From an uncultured Mesocricetibacter sp. (lineage in GTDB: Bacteria; Pseudomonadota; Gammaproteobacteria; Enterobacterales; Pasteurellaceae), in contig CAJPST010000011.1 in the NCBI GenBank assembly GCA_905373425.1, positions 1 through 22,089 of the forward strand: DNA of 22,089 nucleotides. The letters are read 5' to 3'. Below the pieces are notes generated by a model. That model did no database searches. It saw only the letters and a list, made by a program, of their open reading frames with translations, and was not told the DNA's origin. How positions within the stretch are numbered: the first letter of the stretch is position 1; each line of letters begins with the position of its first letter. The position numbers and the translations under genes were made by a program. Of the stretch, positions 1-7,373 are shown piece by piece.

Positions 1-2
1 CG

Positions 3-515
3 AACTTACTGAATCGTGACTTTACAGCAACGGCGCTTAATCAAAAATGGGTAACGGATGTAACGGAATTTCAGGTTGGGCAAGAAAAGCTTTATTTTTC
101 ACCGTTGATGGACTTGGCTAACCGAGAAGTGATTGCCTATAACTTTGCGACACGCCCGAAGTTTTCATTGGTAAAAAAGATGCTAGAACAAGGGCTTAGT
201 CGGCTTAAACCGACAGAATGCCCGATTATTCATAGCGACCAAGGCGTATTGTATGGCACAGCGGAATGGGGGAATATGCTGAAAGGAAAAGCGATACAAA
301 GCATGAGTCGTCGAGGGAATTGCTACGACAATGCGGTGATTGAAAGCTTTTTTGCGATATTAAAATCCGAGTGCTTTTACTCACGGAGTTATAATTCAAT
401 CGCTGAATTACAGGCAGAGATTGAAGAATATTTGGTGTATTACAATCAAAAACGAATTAAACTTGGTTTAAAAGGATTGAGCCCGGTGCAATACCGAGCT
501 CAATATTTAAGTTAA
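3..515 (+). CDS. IS3-family transposase, OrfB/catalytic part (5' truncated by window edge)
   Basis: This is the C-terminal integrase-core (rve) region of an IS3-family transposase, which carries out cut-and-circularise transposition of its own element. The frame is open from the first bases of the window, so the gene starts upstream; the TTG at 105 is internal. The catalytic triad is visible: first Asp in WVTDVTEF (codon at 57), second Asp in HSDQG (codon at 237) and Glu in NAVIESFF (codon at 342), 35 residues after the second Asp, as usual in this family. The end YYNQKRIKLGLKGLSPVQYR is the characteristic IS3-family C-terminal motif. The protein ends a few bases before the terminal repeat. 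In the complete element it is normally made as an OrfAB fusion by frameshifting, which cannot be checked here. The visible part is intact, so the element could be active. Confidence 0.9.
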   Translation, partial: NLLNRDFTATALNQKWVTDVTEFQVGQEKLYFSPLMDLANREVIAYNFATRPKFSLVKKMLEQGLSRLKPTECPIIHSDQGVLYGTAEWGNMLKGKAIQSMSRRGNCYDNAVIESFFAILKSECFYSRSYNSIAELQAEIEEYLVYYNQKRIKLGLKGLSPVQYRAQYLS

Positions 516-521
516 CTAACC

Positions 522-546
522 TGTCTAACTTTTGGGGGGCAGATCA
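522..546 (+). repeat. Right terminal inverted repeat of the IS3-family element
   Basis: The 25 bp from TGTCTAAC to GGCAGATCA read, on the minus strand, TGATCTG, six C, AAAAGTTAGACA. This closely matches the IS150-type end pattern (TGnnCTGnCCCCnAAAAGTTnGACA). It lies just after the transposase stop and ends in CA, the conserved IS3-family tip. It also encodes the last six residues and the stop codon of the MFS gene on the other strand. Confidence 0.8.
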
Positions 547-1835
547 CTTTTACTGTGCAACAGAAATAGCGAGACAGTAGAAATCAACATAATAAATGCG
601 ACTGCTGTGTACAGGCTTTGTTTGTTCCAACCGCTGTCTAGTAATTGTCCTGCAATGGTTGGTGCAAGAATGGCTCCGAGGCGTCCGATACCAATTGACC
701 AGCCCACTCCGGTGCTGCGAATGTCAGTAGCGTAAATACTTGGGTTCAATGTATATAGACCGCTGATACAACCGTTCATTAATGCACCGACCATAATGCC
801 GAATACCATTGCCAACCAAAGTGTACCAGACGATAAAATAAATATGATAATGGCTATTGCAGTTGCAATGGTAAATAAAACTAACACATTACGTGCGTTC
901 CATTTACTTGCTAACATACCGTAAAATAAAGATCCGATTGTGCCACCAAGAGAAATCATCATGCCTACACCGTTGCCTTGTTCAATGGTCATGCCGGCAT
1001 CTTTCAATAACGCAGGCGTCCAAGAATTGACTAAGTAAAAACTAAACATGATGGCGAAGAATGCTAGCCAAATCAATATGGTGGAGCGTAAGTATTGCAC
1101 GCCGAACAATTGCGTAAACGGGAAATGGGCGATTTTCTGTTCAGATTTTGGCGGCAGTTCCCATTCTCCTTTCAATCCAATTTTTGCCATAATCCGATTC
1201 AAACGAATTTTAGCATTGGCTGGTTGCTTGTCAGTTAAGAAGTCAATGGATTCAGGCAGCCAAATCCATAATACGATCAGAAATAATCCGGTGAGAATGG
1301 CTCCTGCAAGGAATACCGCACGCCAACCATACTCAGGTTGCAAGACATTGGCAAACATTCCACCGAGTACGGCTCCTAAACCAAACCCCGCCGCATAAAT
1401 ACTAATAGCAACACTACGCCACTTGCGTGAAGAATATTCGCTGGTAATAACGTTAGTACCGACTAAAATGGCACCAACACCGATCCCTGTAATAGCTCGC
1501 CAAAAACCGAGTGCGAAAGAGCTTGCAACGAATGCTGAACCGAGCATTCCGATAGCTGAGAGAGAAACAGCGATAAGCAATAGGCTACGCCGGCCGATTT
1601 TATCTGCTAACGGCGCTAAAAACAGAGAACCTCCGGTCATCCCGATTAGACCTGCGCTGAAGAGGTAACCGAGTTCCACTCCACTTAAACCAAATTCCGT
1701 ACGGATCGGGGTTGCCGTGAAAGCGAGAGCTAACACATCAAAACCGTCTAATAAATTCATAATTGCTGCCAGAACCACAATTAGCCATTGATAGCTTGAC
1801 ATTGGGCTTTGATCGATAGTTTCTCTTAGGTTCAT
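525..1835 (-). CDS. MFS transporter, aromatic acid:H+ symporter (AAHS)-like, 3' end rewritten by IS
   Basis: A 436-residue inner-membrane major facilitator protein with about 12 hydrophobic segments. The first helix carries LLDGFDVLALAFTAT (about residues 28-42), the signature of the aromatic acid:H+ symporter family (PcaK, MhpT relatives). The loop between helices 2 and 3 has the MFS motif A as PLADKIGRRS (75-84). The substrate is therefore probably an aromatic or other small carboxylate taken up with protons, but it cannot be read from the sequence. The ATG at 1835 is preceded by AAAGGGAAAGGA. The gene starts 21 bp after the yhhQ stop on the same strand, so the two are probably co-transcribed. 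The last six residues (DLPPKS) and the TAG stop come from the terminal repeat of the adjacent IS. Native C-terminal residues are lost, but all helices appear to be present and the length is normal for the family, so function may survive. Confidence 0.85.
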   Translation of the reverse strand: MNLRETIDQSPMSSYQWLIVVLAAIMNLLDGFDVLALAFTATPIRTEFGLSGVELGYLFSAGLIGMTGGSLFLAPLADKIGRRSLLLIAVSLSAIGMLGSAFVASSFALGFWRAITGIGVGAILVGTNVITSEYSSRKWRSVAISIYAAGFGLGAVLGGMFANVLQPEYGWRAVFLAGAILTGLFLIVLWIWLPESIDFLTDKQPANAKIRLNRIMAKIGLKGEWELPPKSEQKIAHFPFTQLFGVQYLRSTILIWLAFFAIMFSFYLVNSWTPALLKDAGMTIEQGNGVGMMISLGGTIGSLFYGMLASKWNARNVLVLFTIATAIAIIIFILSSGTLWLAMVFGIMVGALMNGCISGLYTLNPSIYATDIRSTGVGWSIGIGRLGAILAPTIAGQLLDSGWNKQSLYTAVAFIMLISTVSLFLLHSKSDLPPKS

Positions 1836-1856
1836 TCCTTTCCCTTTATATAATAA

Positions 1857-2549
1857 TTATGCTGTTTGCACTGAGGCGGTTAGCATTTTTAGTTTGCGTA
1901 AAATCATATTCAAAATTACGCCATAAGCAGGCACGAATAACAATATGCCGATTAATAGTTTAGATAAATAATCTACAAATCCTATACTCATCCAGTTTTC
2001 TGCCATAAATACATCTGTGCTGGCATAAAACGCGATTGAAAAGAATAAAAACGTATCCGCCATCGAGCCAAAAATCATTGAGCTAGTCGGTGCAATCCAC
2101 CAGGTTTTCAGTTGACGTAAACGGTTAAATACCACTACATCCAGTAATTGTCCGAATACATAAGCAGCAAAACTGGCAAAAGCAATGCGGAATACGAACA
2201 GATTAAATTCTCTTAACGAGACAATACCTTGATATTGGCTATCAGAAAACAGCACGGAGACAATATAGCTGACAATTAATGCGGGGAACATCACCACAAA
2301 AATAATCCAACGGGCTTCTTTCGAGCCGAATACGCGCACGGTTAAGTCCGTTGCCAGAAAAATAAATGGGAAAGTTAAGGCTCCCCAAGTACTATGGAAG
2401 GAGAAGTCACCAAATGGCATTTTCACTTCAAAGGGAATTTGCACTAAATAGTTACTTGCCGCGATAATAAAAATATGGAAAAAACTCAGTATAACCAGCA
2501 TACGGCGTTTTTGTTGATCGCTGAATAGTGTTGAAAATGTATGTTTCAT
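1857..2549 (-). CDS. yhhQ: YhhQ: 7-cyano-7-deazaguanine / preQ1 transporter (VUT family)
   Basis: An inner-membrane queuosine-precursor transporter of the VUT_1 family. In E. coli, YhhQ imports preQ0 and preQ1 for tRNA queuosine synthesis. Shared landmarks include SNYLVQ near the first helix, TWGALTFPFIFLATDLTVR (about residues 55-75), QLLDVVVFNRLRQ and the WWIAPTSSMIFGSMADTFLFF segment. About six hydrophobic segments fit the family, and 230 residues is close to the E. coli length. Three ATG codons stand in a row (2555, 2552, 2549). The AAAGG ribosome site ends at 2558, only 2 nt before the first ATG but 8 nt before the third, so I place the start at 2549. The leader has riboswitch features that match this function. 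The MFS gene follows downstream. Confidence 0.9.
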   Translation of the reverse strand: MKHTFSTLFSDQQKRRMLVILSFFHIFIIAASNYLVQIPFEVKMPFGDFSFHSTWGALTFPFIFLATDLTVRVFGSKEARWIIFVVMFPALIVSYIVSVLFSDSQYQGIVSLREFNLFVFRIAFASFAAYVFGQLLDVVVFNRLRQLKTWWIAPTSSMIFGSMADTFLFFSIAFYASTDVFMAENWMSIGFVDYLSKLLIGILLFVPAYGVILNMILRKLKMLTASVQTA

Positions 2550-2555
2550 CATCAT

Positions 2556-2606
2556 TACCTTTTTGCTTATCTATAACAGATGTGAATTCGGGGTGAGGGA
2601 ACCCGA
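2556..2606 (-). promoter_or_regulatory. Candidate preQ1-I riboswitch (type III-like) in the yhhQ leader
   Basis: On the minus strand the leader contains TCGGGTTCCCTCACCCCGA (2606-2588). A 5-bp P1 stem, TCGGG with CCCGA, encloses a TTCCCTCAC loop; the C at 2593 sits where preQ1-I aptamers bind the ligand. A short ATCT/AGAT hairpin follows. The loop CCT can pair with the AGG of the ribosome site at 2560-2558, giving the H-type pseudoknot that would hide the Shine-Dalgarno sequence. E. coli yhhQ is known to be controlled by a type III preQ1-I riboswitch that acts on the Shine-Dalgarno sequence, so position and gene agree. The alignment is by eye only; the A-rich tail of type I aptamers is absent. 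Confidence 0.7.
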
Positions 2607-2623
2607 TCGAAATTAAGGGGCAA

Positions 2624-2651
2624 ATAATACTGGATTGGGGAAATAATTCAA
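2624..2651 (-). promoter_or_regulatory. Putative sigma-70 promoter of yhhQ
   Basis: On the minus strand TTGAAT (2651-2646) and TATTAT (2629-2624) are separated by 16 bp. Transcription would start around 2617, about 10 nt before the first riboswitch helix. That placement is what a compact aptamer leader needs. The boxes match the consensus at four and five of six positions. Confidence 0.5.
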
Positions 2652-2696
2652 GTGTAAAGGCAGATTTTTATCCAGAATTTGAGCTAAAAATGCTCG

Positions 2697-2740
2697 AAAA
2701 AACGACCGCACTTTAGTTTTACTTGCCTAAAGTGCGGTCG
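2697..2740 (-). terminator. Intrinsic terminator of the TonB-dependent receptor gene, built from paired uptake signals
   Basis: CGACCGCACTTTA (2703-2715) pairs perfectly with TAAAGTGCGGTCG (2728-2740). On the minus strand the hairpin is followed by six T (2702-2697). Each arm contains one uptake signal (2705-2713 and 2730-2738), a standard Pasteurellaceae terminator design. It separates the receptor gene from the yhhQ promoter. Confidence 0.9.
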
Positions 2741-2760
2741 GAATTTAAGGAGTTTTATGA

Positions 2761-4869
2761 TTAGAACGTGTAGTTGATATTTACACGGAAGTCGCGTCCA
2801 ACAGCAGGGAGAGCACTGGTTCCCGCGCGTTGGCTGTGGCTCTTATATAATTTGTTGAATGCGTTGTTTACGGCAAAGTTTACATTCAGGTTATCCAATG
2901 CTTCCCAAGTAACATAGAAGTCACTGACGCCATAGCCAGGGCGTTTGGTAGTTGTAGTACCGCCGCCTCGGTTGTTGGTTTCGGTATCGTAGTTGGCATT
3001 TTGTGCGAAACGGCCTCTCCAACCTAATTCTAAGCTTGGTTTTTCAAATTTGTAAGAAACGCCAGTTGTCCAAGTACGACCGATCGGTACTGCAGTAACA
3101 ACCGAATCTAAGGTTGTGCCGTCTAGTTCCGGCTTGCTATAGGCAACACCGGCACGAACGGTTAGGCCGGAATATTTGAAGGCCGCACCGACTTCATAGC
3201 CGTTGTTTTTTAATGTACCACCGTTATAAATGCTTCTTATACCATTTTGGTCCGCATTTGTAATGGCTTGAATATGTTTAATATTTTGCCAGAAGTAGCT
3301 ACCGTTTAAGGAAAGCATATCAGTTAAATTGTAGTTAAATCCAGTCTCAATATTACGCGATTTTTCCGCTTTGATGTCGTCCGTTACGCTGATGGCACGG
3401 GAACCACTTAACATTGCCTCATACATACGCGGACTACGTGTCGCATAGTTCAAACTGGAGTTCAAGCTTAAATCTTTGGTAACTTCCCAAATTACGCCTA
3501 GGCTTGGGTTAATATCCCCATCGCTGGTTTTTTTGCCACTATTGGTTTTAAGATCGAAATAGTCGTAACGTAACCCTGTAGTTAGTGTAACAGGCCCTAC
3601 TCCCCAGATGCCTTCAACATAAGCACCAACTTCTTTTTTCTTTTCTGTTACTAAACCGTTGTTAAGGCTAGCAGGAACAGAAGCCTGATCACGCCAGTTA
3701 ACCCCGTATTTAATGACATGGCTACTACCGATATCGGAATCTAAATTAATATTCGCGCCATTGGTAATAACTTTGGTTCTAGATTTTTCTTTGCTATCGA
3801 AAGCGGTGCGTGAGGCGATCATTCGATAGGCGTTTACATCAGAACGGCTAATAAAACCCATATTTTGACCGCTCCACTCAATAGTGGATGTGTCAGTTGT
3901 CGTAATTCGATAGCTTGGTGAGTTATTGCTGGTATAAGGAACCAAATTACCTCTGCGATCAATCAAATAATAAGAATTATTGCCACCGGCTCCTTTTCTT
4001 AAAGAATAACCTTGTTCGCTCCAGCGTTTTTGTTTTTTGTCACTCAGGTCAAAGTTGCCGTCTTTGCTGGTAACCGTTGTCCAGCTTTGGGCAAAGTCAA
4101 ATTCTTCACGCAATGCACGCATGCCGTAGTGTTTTTCTTGACGGTGGCCAACAACAACGCGATGATCATCGCTAATATCCAAGCCGAATTTTGCCAACAA
4201 GCCGCGTTGGTTTAATCCGCTGTTTAATACTTTGTTACCGCCCTCGGTATTTTCATAACCTTTCCCCGGTTTAAAGTTTTTTTCTGTTACAAAGTTGCCG
4301 GAGAGTAATACGTCCAAATTTTGTGCTTTGGCAAACACGGTTGCACCTTTTGAGTGACCTTCATTAGAACTGTATCCACCATTGACTTTAAAGCCGATAC
4401 GTTGCCCATCTTTTAGTAAGTCTTTAGCATCTAAGGTTTTTGCTACGATAGCGCCGCTAGTCGCACCGATACCCGCACTGGCAGAGCCTGTACCTTTTTG
4501 CACACTGACGATTTTCACTAGGCTAGGATCAAGCATAAAACGTCCTTGGTGGTGGAAAATCTGTGTATCGGAATAGGCGTTATCGACTTTTACATCAACC
4601 TGATCCTGCCCCATGCCACGAATGGTAAACCATTGTGAGGTTCCTGTACCACCACCAAAGTTGATTGACGGTTCTTCATTTAATAAACCGCGTAAATCGG
4701 TTTCGGTTCGTTTATCAATAACTTCCGTTGTTACGACGTTTGTTTTACTTTTGGCTCCGGTATTTTCTGTTACAACATTGATAATATCCAGTTTTTCAGT
4801 TTGGTTTGCTTGCACGGATGCCGCAACTAATGCAGCCAGCGGCAGCAATACAAAGTTGTTTTTTTTCAT
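2761..4869 (-). CDS. TonB-dependent outer membrane receptor, FetA/FrpB-like (ferric siderophore or heme)
   Basis: A 702-residue outer-membrane active transporter powered by TonB-ExbB-ExbD. The start at 4869 is preferred because AAGGA lies 8 nt upstream and the protein then begins with a clean signal peptide (MKKNNFVLLPLAALVAASVQA, cut near residue 21). LDIINVV just after the signal peptide may be the TonB box. The plug domain follows (about 35-150), with the IRGMGQDQVDVKVD segment and HHQGRFMLDPSLVKIVSVQKG, a pattern resembling the FetA/FrpB group of Neisseria. The rest is the 22-strand beta-barrel, ending in NYTF with the terminal aromatic residue used for barrel insertion. The substrate is not certain: enterobactin-like ferric siderophores are known for FetA, but heme or another chelate is possible. 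No TonB, ExbBD or permease genes are adjacent. It has its own terminator and a candidate iron-responsive upstream region. Confidence 0.85.
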   Translation of the reverse strand: MKKNNFVLLPLAALVAASVQANQTEKLDIINVVTENTGAKSKTNVVTTEVIDKRTETDLRGLLNEEPSINFGGGTGTSQWFTIRGMGQDQVDVKVDNAYSDTQIFHHQGRFMLDPSLVKIVSVQKGTGSASAGIGATSGAIVAKTLDAKDLLKDGQRIGFKVNGGYSSNEGHSKGATVFAKAQNLDVLLSGNFVTEKNFKPGKGYENTEGGNKVLNSGLNQRGLLAKFGLDISDDHRVVVGHRQEKHYGMRALREEFDFAQSWTTVTSKDGNFDLSDKKQKRWSEQGYSLRKGAGGNNSYYLIDRRGNLVPYTSNNSPSYRITTTDTSTIEWSGQNMGFISRSDVNAYRMIASRTAFDSKEKSRTKVITNGANINLDSDIGSSHVIKYGVNWRDQASVPASLNNGLVTEKKKEVGAYVEGIWGVGPVTLTTGLRYDYFDLKTNSGKKTSDGDINPSLGVIWEVTKDLSLNSSLNYATRSPRMYEAMLSGSRAISVTDDIKAEKSRNIETGFNYNLTDMLSLNGSYFWQNIKHIQAITNADQNGIRSIYNGGTLKNNGYEVGAAFKYSGLTVRAGVAYSKPELDGTTLDSVVTAVPIGRTWTTGVSYKFEKPSLELGWRGRFAQNANYDTETNNRGGGTTTTKRPGYGVSDFYVTWEALDNLNVNFAVNNAFNKLYKSHSQRAGTSALPAVGRDFRVNINYTF

Positions 4870-4897
4870 TTGCATATCCTTGAGAGTGTATAAAAAT

Positions 4898-4912
4898 TCC
4901 AATTAAATTGGA
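4898..4912. repeat. 15-bp perfect palindrome upstream of the receptor gene
   Basis: TCCAATTAAATTGGA is a perfect inverted repeat (7+1+7) located 29 bp before the receptor start codon, between its likely -10 box and ribosome site. It could be an operator or a short mRNA hairpin. It is AT-rich, so chance is possible. Confidence 0.4.
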
Positions 4913-4916
4913 GTTT

Positions 4917-5008
4917 ATTCTAGAAAATGGGAACTATTATCGTTTGTTTTTATCTCTGGAGTCAAGAGTTATCTTGTAAAAGATAATCGTCTGATTTTTA
5001 TCATAATT
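4917..5008 (-). promoter_or_regulatory. Candidate promoter and Fur-like sites of the receptor gene
   Basis: On the minus strand TAGAAT (4922-4917) is a plausible -10 box; no good -35 is visible. The GATAAT-rich stretch at about 4930-4950 overlaps the expected -35 position. The 19-mer at 5008-4990 matches the Fur consensus at about 12 of 19 positions by hand count. Iron control is expected for this receptor class, but these matches are degenerate in an AT-rich region. Confidence 0.3.
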
Positions 5009-5038
5009 GCTTACTTTTTATGTGGAATTTGCCAAATG

Positions 5039-5071
5039 AAAAAAAGCGACAAGTTTTTAATCTTATCGCTT
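5039..5071 (-). terminator. Intrinsic terminator of yfjD
   Basis: On the minus strand AAGCGATAAG (5071-5062) pairs with CTTGTCGCTT (5053-5044) over 10 bp with one G-T pair, and runs straight into seven T (5045-5039). It lies 33 bp after the yfjD stop and does not use uptake signals, unlike most other terminators here. Confidence 0.85.
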
Positions 5072-5095
5072 TATTTGGAAGGATAAATAGAGAAA

Positions 5096-5104
5096 AAGTG
5101 CGGT
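5096..5104 (+). repeat. Single DNA uptake signal AAGTGCGGT
   Basis: An exact copy of the Hin-type uptake signal, overlapping the first base of the yfjD stop codon. It has no inverted partner nearby and so is not part of a terminator. Confidence 0.8.
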
Positions 5105-6363
5105 TATAATTTAACGACTTTTGCTTGTTTAACCATATTGTCGCTAACATCTAATATGGTGATTTGTAAGTTATTAATTTCACACACCGTGCCTTCTTCG
5201 GGAATTTCTTCTAGGTATTCTAAAATAAAGCCATTGAAGGTGCGGACTTCATCGGTGTTGAGATTCCAATCAAATAATTTATTAATATCGCGAATATTAG
5301 CGGAGCCATCGATAATTACGGAGCCGTCAGATTGAGGCACAATTTCATCTTCAATCGAAGGAGTAGTAGAAGTAGTAAATTCACCGACAATTTCCTCTAG
5401 GATATCTTCCAACGTGACTAATCCTTTAATATCGCCGTATTCATCCACGACTAGACCAATACGTTCTTTATTATTGCGGAAATTCAGCAATTGCGCAGTA
5501 AGTACCGTACTTTCGGGAATGAAATAGACTTCATCTGCCGCGCGCACTAAAGTTTCTTTACTGAATTCGTTTTTATCCAACATTAATCGATAAGCTTCGC
5601 GCACCCGCAAAATACCGAGTACGTTTTCATCCATATTGCCTTTATATAGAACCACACGGCTGTGAGCTGCATGATTGAGTTGGCGCATAATAGCTTTCCA
5701 GTCGTCATCAATGTCAATGCCGGCAATATCATTACGCGGAACCATAATATCGTCCACTGTCACTTCTTCCAAATCTAAAATTGACAGTAACATTTCTTGG
5801 TGGGCGGAAGGAATAAATTTTCCGCTTTCATTTACAATGGAACGCAACTCTTCAGGGCTGAGAGAATGATTTTTATGCTCTATTTTTAGCCCACTGATTT
5901 TTATTAACCCTTTGATAATTAGGTTCATCAGAAATACCAGCGGGCTGAATATTTTCATGATTAAGGTTAGGATATGGCTGGAGAAAAAAGCAACTTTTTC
6001 CGGATAAATGGCCGCAATAGTTTTGGGGTAGATTTCTGCGAAAACTAACATAAAGAACGTTAGTGCACCTGTAGCAATGGCAACTCCTGCATCTCCGTAT
6101 AAGCGCATACCGATAATGGTGGCGATTGCGGATGCAGAAATATTTGCCAGATTGTTACAGATTAAAATCAAACTGAGCAGTTTATCGGTTTTTTTTAGTA
6201 ATTTTTCGGTTTTTTGCGCACCTTTATGCCCCTTTTCGGCAAGAAAACGCATGCGATAGCGGTTGACAGAGAGTAGACCCGTTTCTGAGCCTGAGAAATA
6301 AGCGGATAGTATCAATAAAATGATTAAAGCGATAAATAACGTACTAAGGGGGATGCTGTCCAA
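5104..6363 (-). CDS. yfjD: YfjD/CorB: CNNM-family membrane protein with CBS domains
   Basis: A 419-residue inner-membrane protein of the CNNM/CorB family, linked to Mg2+ (and Co2+) efflux or homeostasis. The N-terminal DUF21/CNNM membrane domain (about 1-190) contains SAYFSGSETGLLSVNRYR and NNLANISASA. It is followed by SLSPEELRSIVNESG, a CBS-domain pair (about 205-335; DDIMVPRNDI starts the first and VVDEYGDIKGLVTLEDILEEIVGEF closes the second) and a C-terminal CorC/HlyC domain. Similarity to E. coli YfjD is strong along the whole length. The start is TTG at 6363, with AAGGA about 10 nt upstream; E. coli YfjD likewise begins with a non-ATG codon. It lies 98 bp after ypjD on the same strand, the same gene pair and same divergence from ffh as in E. 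coli. Confidence 0.92.
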   Translation of the reverse strand: MDSIPLSTLFIALIILLILSAYFSGSETGLLSVNRYRMRFLAEKGHKGAQKTEKLLKKTDKLLSLILICNNLANISASAIATIIGMRLYGDAGVAIATGALTFFMLVFAEIYPKTIAAIYPEKVAFFSSHILTLIMKIFSPLVFLMNLIIKGLIKISGLKIEHKNHSLSPEELRSIVNESGKFIPSAHQEMLLSILDLEEVTVDDIMVPRNDIAGIDIDDDWKAIMRQLNHAAHSRVVLYKGNMDENVLGILRVREAYRLMLDKNEFSKETLVRAADEVYFIPESTVLTAQLLNFRNNKERIGLVVDEYGDIKGLVTLEDILEEIVGEFTTSTTPSIEDEIVPQSDGSVIIDGSANIRDINKLFDWNLNTDEVRTFNGFILEYLEEIPEEGTVCEINNLQITILDVSDNMVKQAKVVKL

Positions 6364-6411
6364 AATACAATAATCCTTTTAATTTGCTATGTTATGACTG
6401 TTTGAGAAATC

Positions 6412-6452
6412 AAAGTGCGGCTAAAAAACGCTTCACTTTTTGACCGCACTTT
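6412..6452 (-). repeat. Inverted uptake-signal pair between ypjD and yfjD
   Basis: AAAGTGCGG (6412-6420) pairs with CCGCACTTT (6444-6452) around a 23-nt loop that has further A/T complementarity. One arm carries an exact uptake signal (6443-6451), the other a variant ending in GGC. Neither strand has a good T run after the stem, so it is at best a weak terminator. It may only tune yfjD expression relative to ypjD. Confidence 0.6.
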
Positions 6453-6461
6453 TGAAAGTGT

Positions 6462-7253
6462 TTAAATTAATTTGCTGCCGAAATAGGCAACTGTTAGTAA
6501 AATCATACCTGAAATTGTGAAAATGATCATTCTTTTTCCGCGCCAATGCCATTTCCAATATCCAAACAAGAAAGTGCCGAAAGTCAGCCAACTTAACAAA
6601 GAAAACAGGCCTTTATAAATATTTTCTACTTCCAATGCGCCTGCCAGATGGTATGAACCCGTGATCATAATAATTGTTAGTAGAGCTTCCCCACTCAGCA
6701 TAACCCGGAAAAAATGGCGTTCTACCAACATCAAAGGCGGAACCCCAGCATTAGGCAGAATTTTCTTATGTTTCAGATTGTGATCCAACCAAGCTAACTG
6801 AATGCTGTATAACATAGCAATAAAGCAAACTGAGTAAGTTAGTAGCGATAAACTGATGTGAATAAAAAGATTATGGCTAAGATGTACCACTTGGCTTGGT
6901 ATAAATGCACTTAGCACTAAGTTAATCAAGGCAAATCCGTATACCGGCGCTAATAAAAAAGCCAGCGTTTTCACCCGAAACAACATTGCCAGGCTGACTA
7001 ATAGGGCAATAACGAGGCTTATCAACGAGCTTACTTCCAAAATAGGGGAGTCGGCACCGTTAACCGCGTAGCCCCATTGTGAATAGATGTGAGCATAGTG
7101 CAGTCCGAGGGCACAAAGTGCGGTCAAAAAAAACGGCATTTTATTTCGTCCGATAGCCGGTGTTGCATTATTTGAGCCCGATTTCATGAGTAGCGGAGTA
7201 ATCAGCAAAATACTTATTAAATAAAGCAACATTGAAAAAATGGCATACAGCAT
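6462..7253 (-). CDS. ypjD: YpjD: CcsA-like inner membrane protein
   Basis: A 263-residue polytopic membrane protein with about eight hydrophobic segments, belonging to the cytochrome c assembly CcsA/YpjD family. Recognisable family features are ALGLHYAHIYSQ (about residues 48-59), LSHNLFIHISLSLLTYSVCFIAMLYSIQLAWLDHNLK, LMLVERHFFRVMLSGEALLTIIMITG and the C-terminal SWLTFGTFLFGYWKWHWRGKR segment. Its role is unproven; in E. coli it is only described as an inner membrane protein linked to yfjD. The full WWD heme-handling motif of true cytochrome c assembly proteins is not seen. The ATG at 7253 has AAGGA 6 nt upstream. It is transcribed away from ffh across a 120-bp intergenic region. One uptake signal lies inside it at 7116. 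Confidence 0.88.
   Translation of the reverse strand: MLYAIFSMLLYLISILLITPLLMKSGSNNATPAIGRNKMPFFLTALCALGLHYAHIYSQWGYAVNGADSPILEVSSLISLVIALLVSLAMLFRVKTLAFLLAPVYGFALINLVLSAFIPSQVVHLSHNLFIHISLSLLTYSVCFIAMLYSIQLAWLDHNLKHKKILPNAGVPPLMLVERHFFRVMLSGEALLTIIMITGSYHLAGALEVENIYKGLFSLLSWLTFGTFLFGYWKWHWRGKRMIIFTISGMILLTVAYFGSKLI
7116..7124 (+). repeat. DNA uptake signal inside ypjD
   Basis: An exact AAGTGCGGT within the coding sequence. On the coding strand it reads ACCGCACTT and specifies Thr-Ala-Leu inside a transmembrane segment. Confidence 0.8.
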
Positions 7254-7313
7254 CGTTATTCCTTAATCATGATAATTGTTTTTATTGTAACGACGTAAGG
7301 GAAAAATTTCAAA

Positions 7314-7342
7314 TAGTGAAAGCGCCGGAATTCGGTTATAAT
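7314..7342 (+). promoter_or_regulatory. Putative ffh promoter
   Basis: A perfect TATAAT (7337-7342) lies 31 bp upstream of the ffh start. At 17 bp spacing the -35 position reads TAGTGA (7314-7319), a weak match. The -10 box makes a sigma-70 promoter likely. Confidence 0.6.
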
Positions 7343-7373
7343 CGGCCAAATTTTATTGAATACGAGAAACGAA

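Larger units (their letters stand above)
1..546 (+). mobile_element. 3' part of an IS3-family (IS150-like) insertion sequence
   Basis: The window opens inside an insertion sequence and contains the catalytic part of its transposase plus the right terminal inverted repeat, which ends in CA at 546. The left end, the first reading frame and the left target duplication lie outside the window. The right end falls inside the 3' end of the neighbouring MFS gene. Assignment to the IS150-like group rests on the transposase sequence and on the shape of the terminal repeat; the exact IS name is not known. Confidence 0.85.

Noticed and set aside
6412..6452. Strong terminator between ypjD and yfjD
   Set aside because: The stem is short relative to its 23-nt loop, and neither strand has a T run after it. 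The two genes are more likely co-transcribed at least in part.
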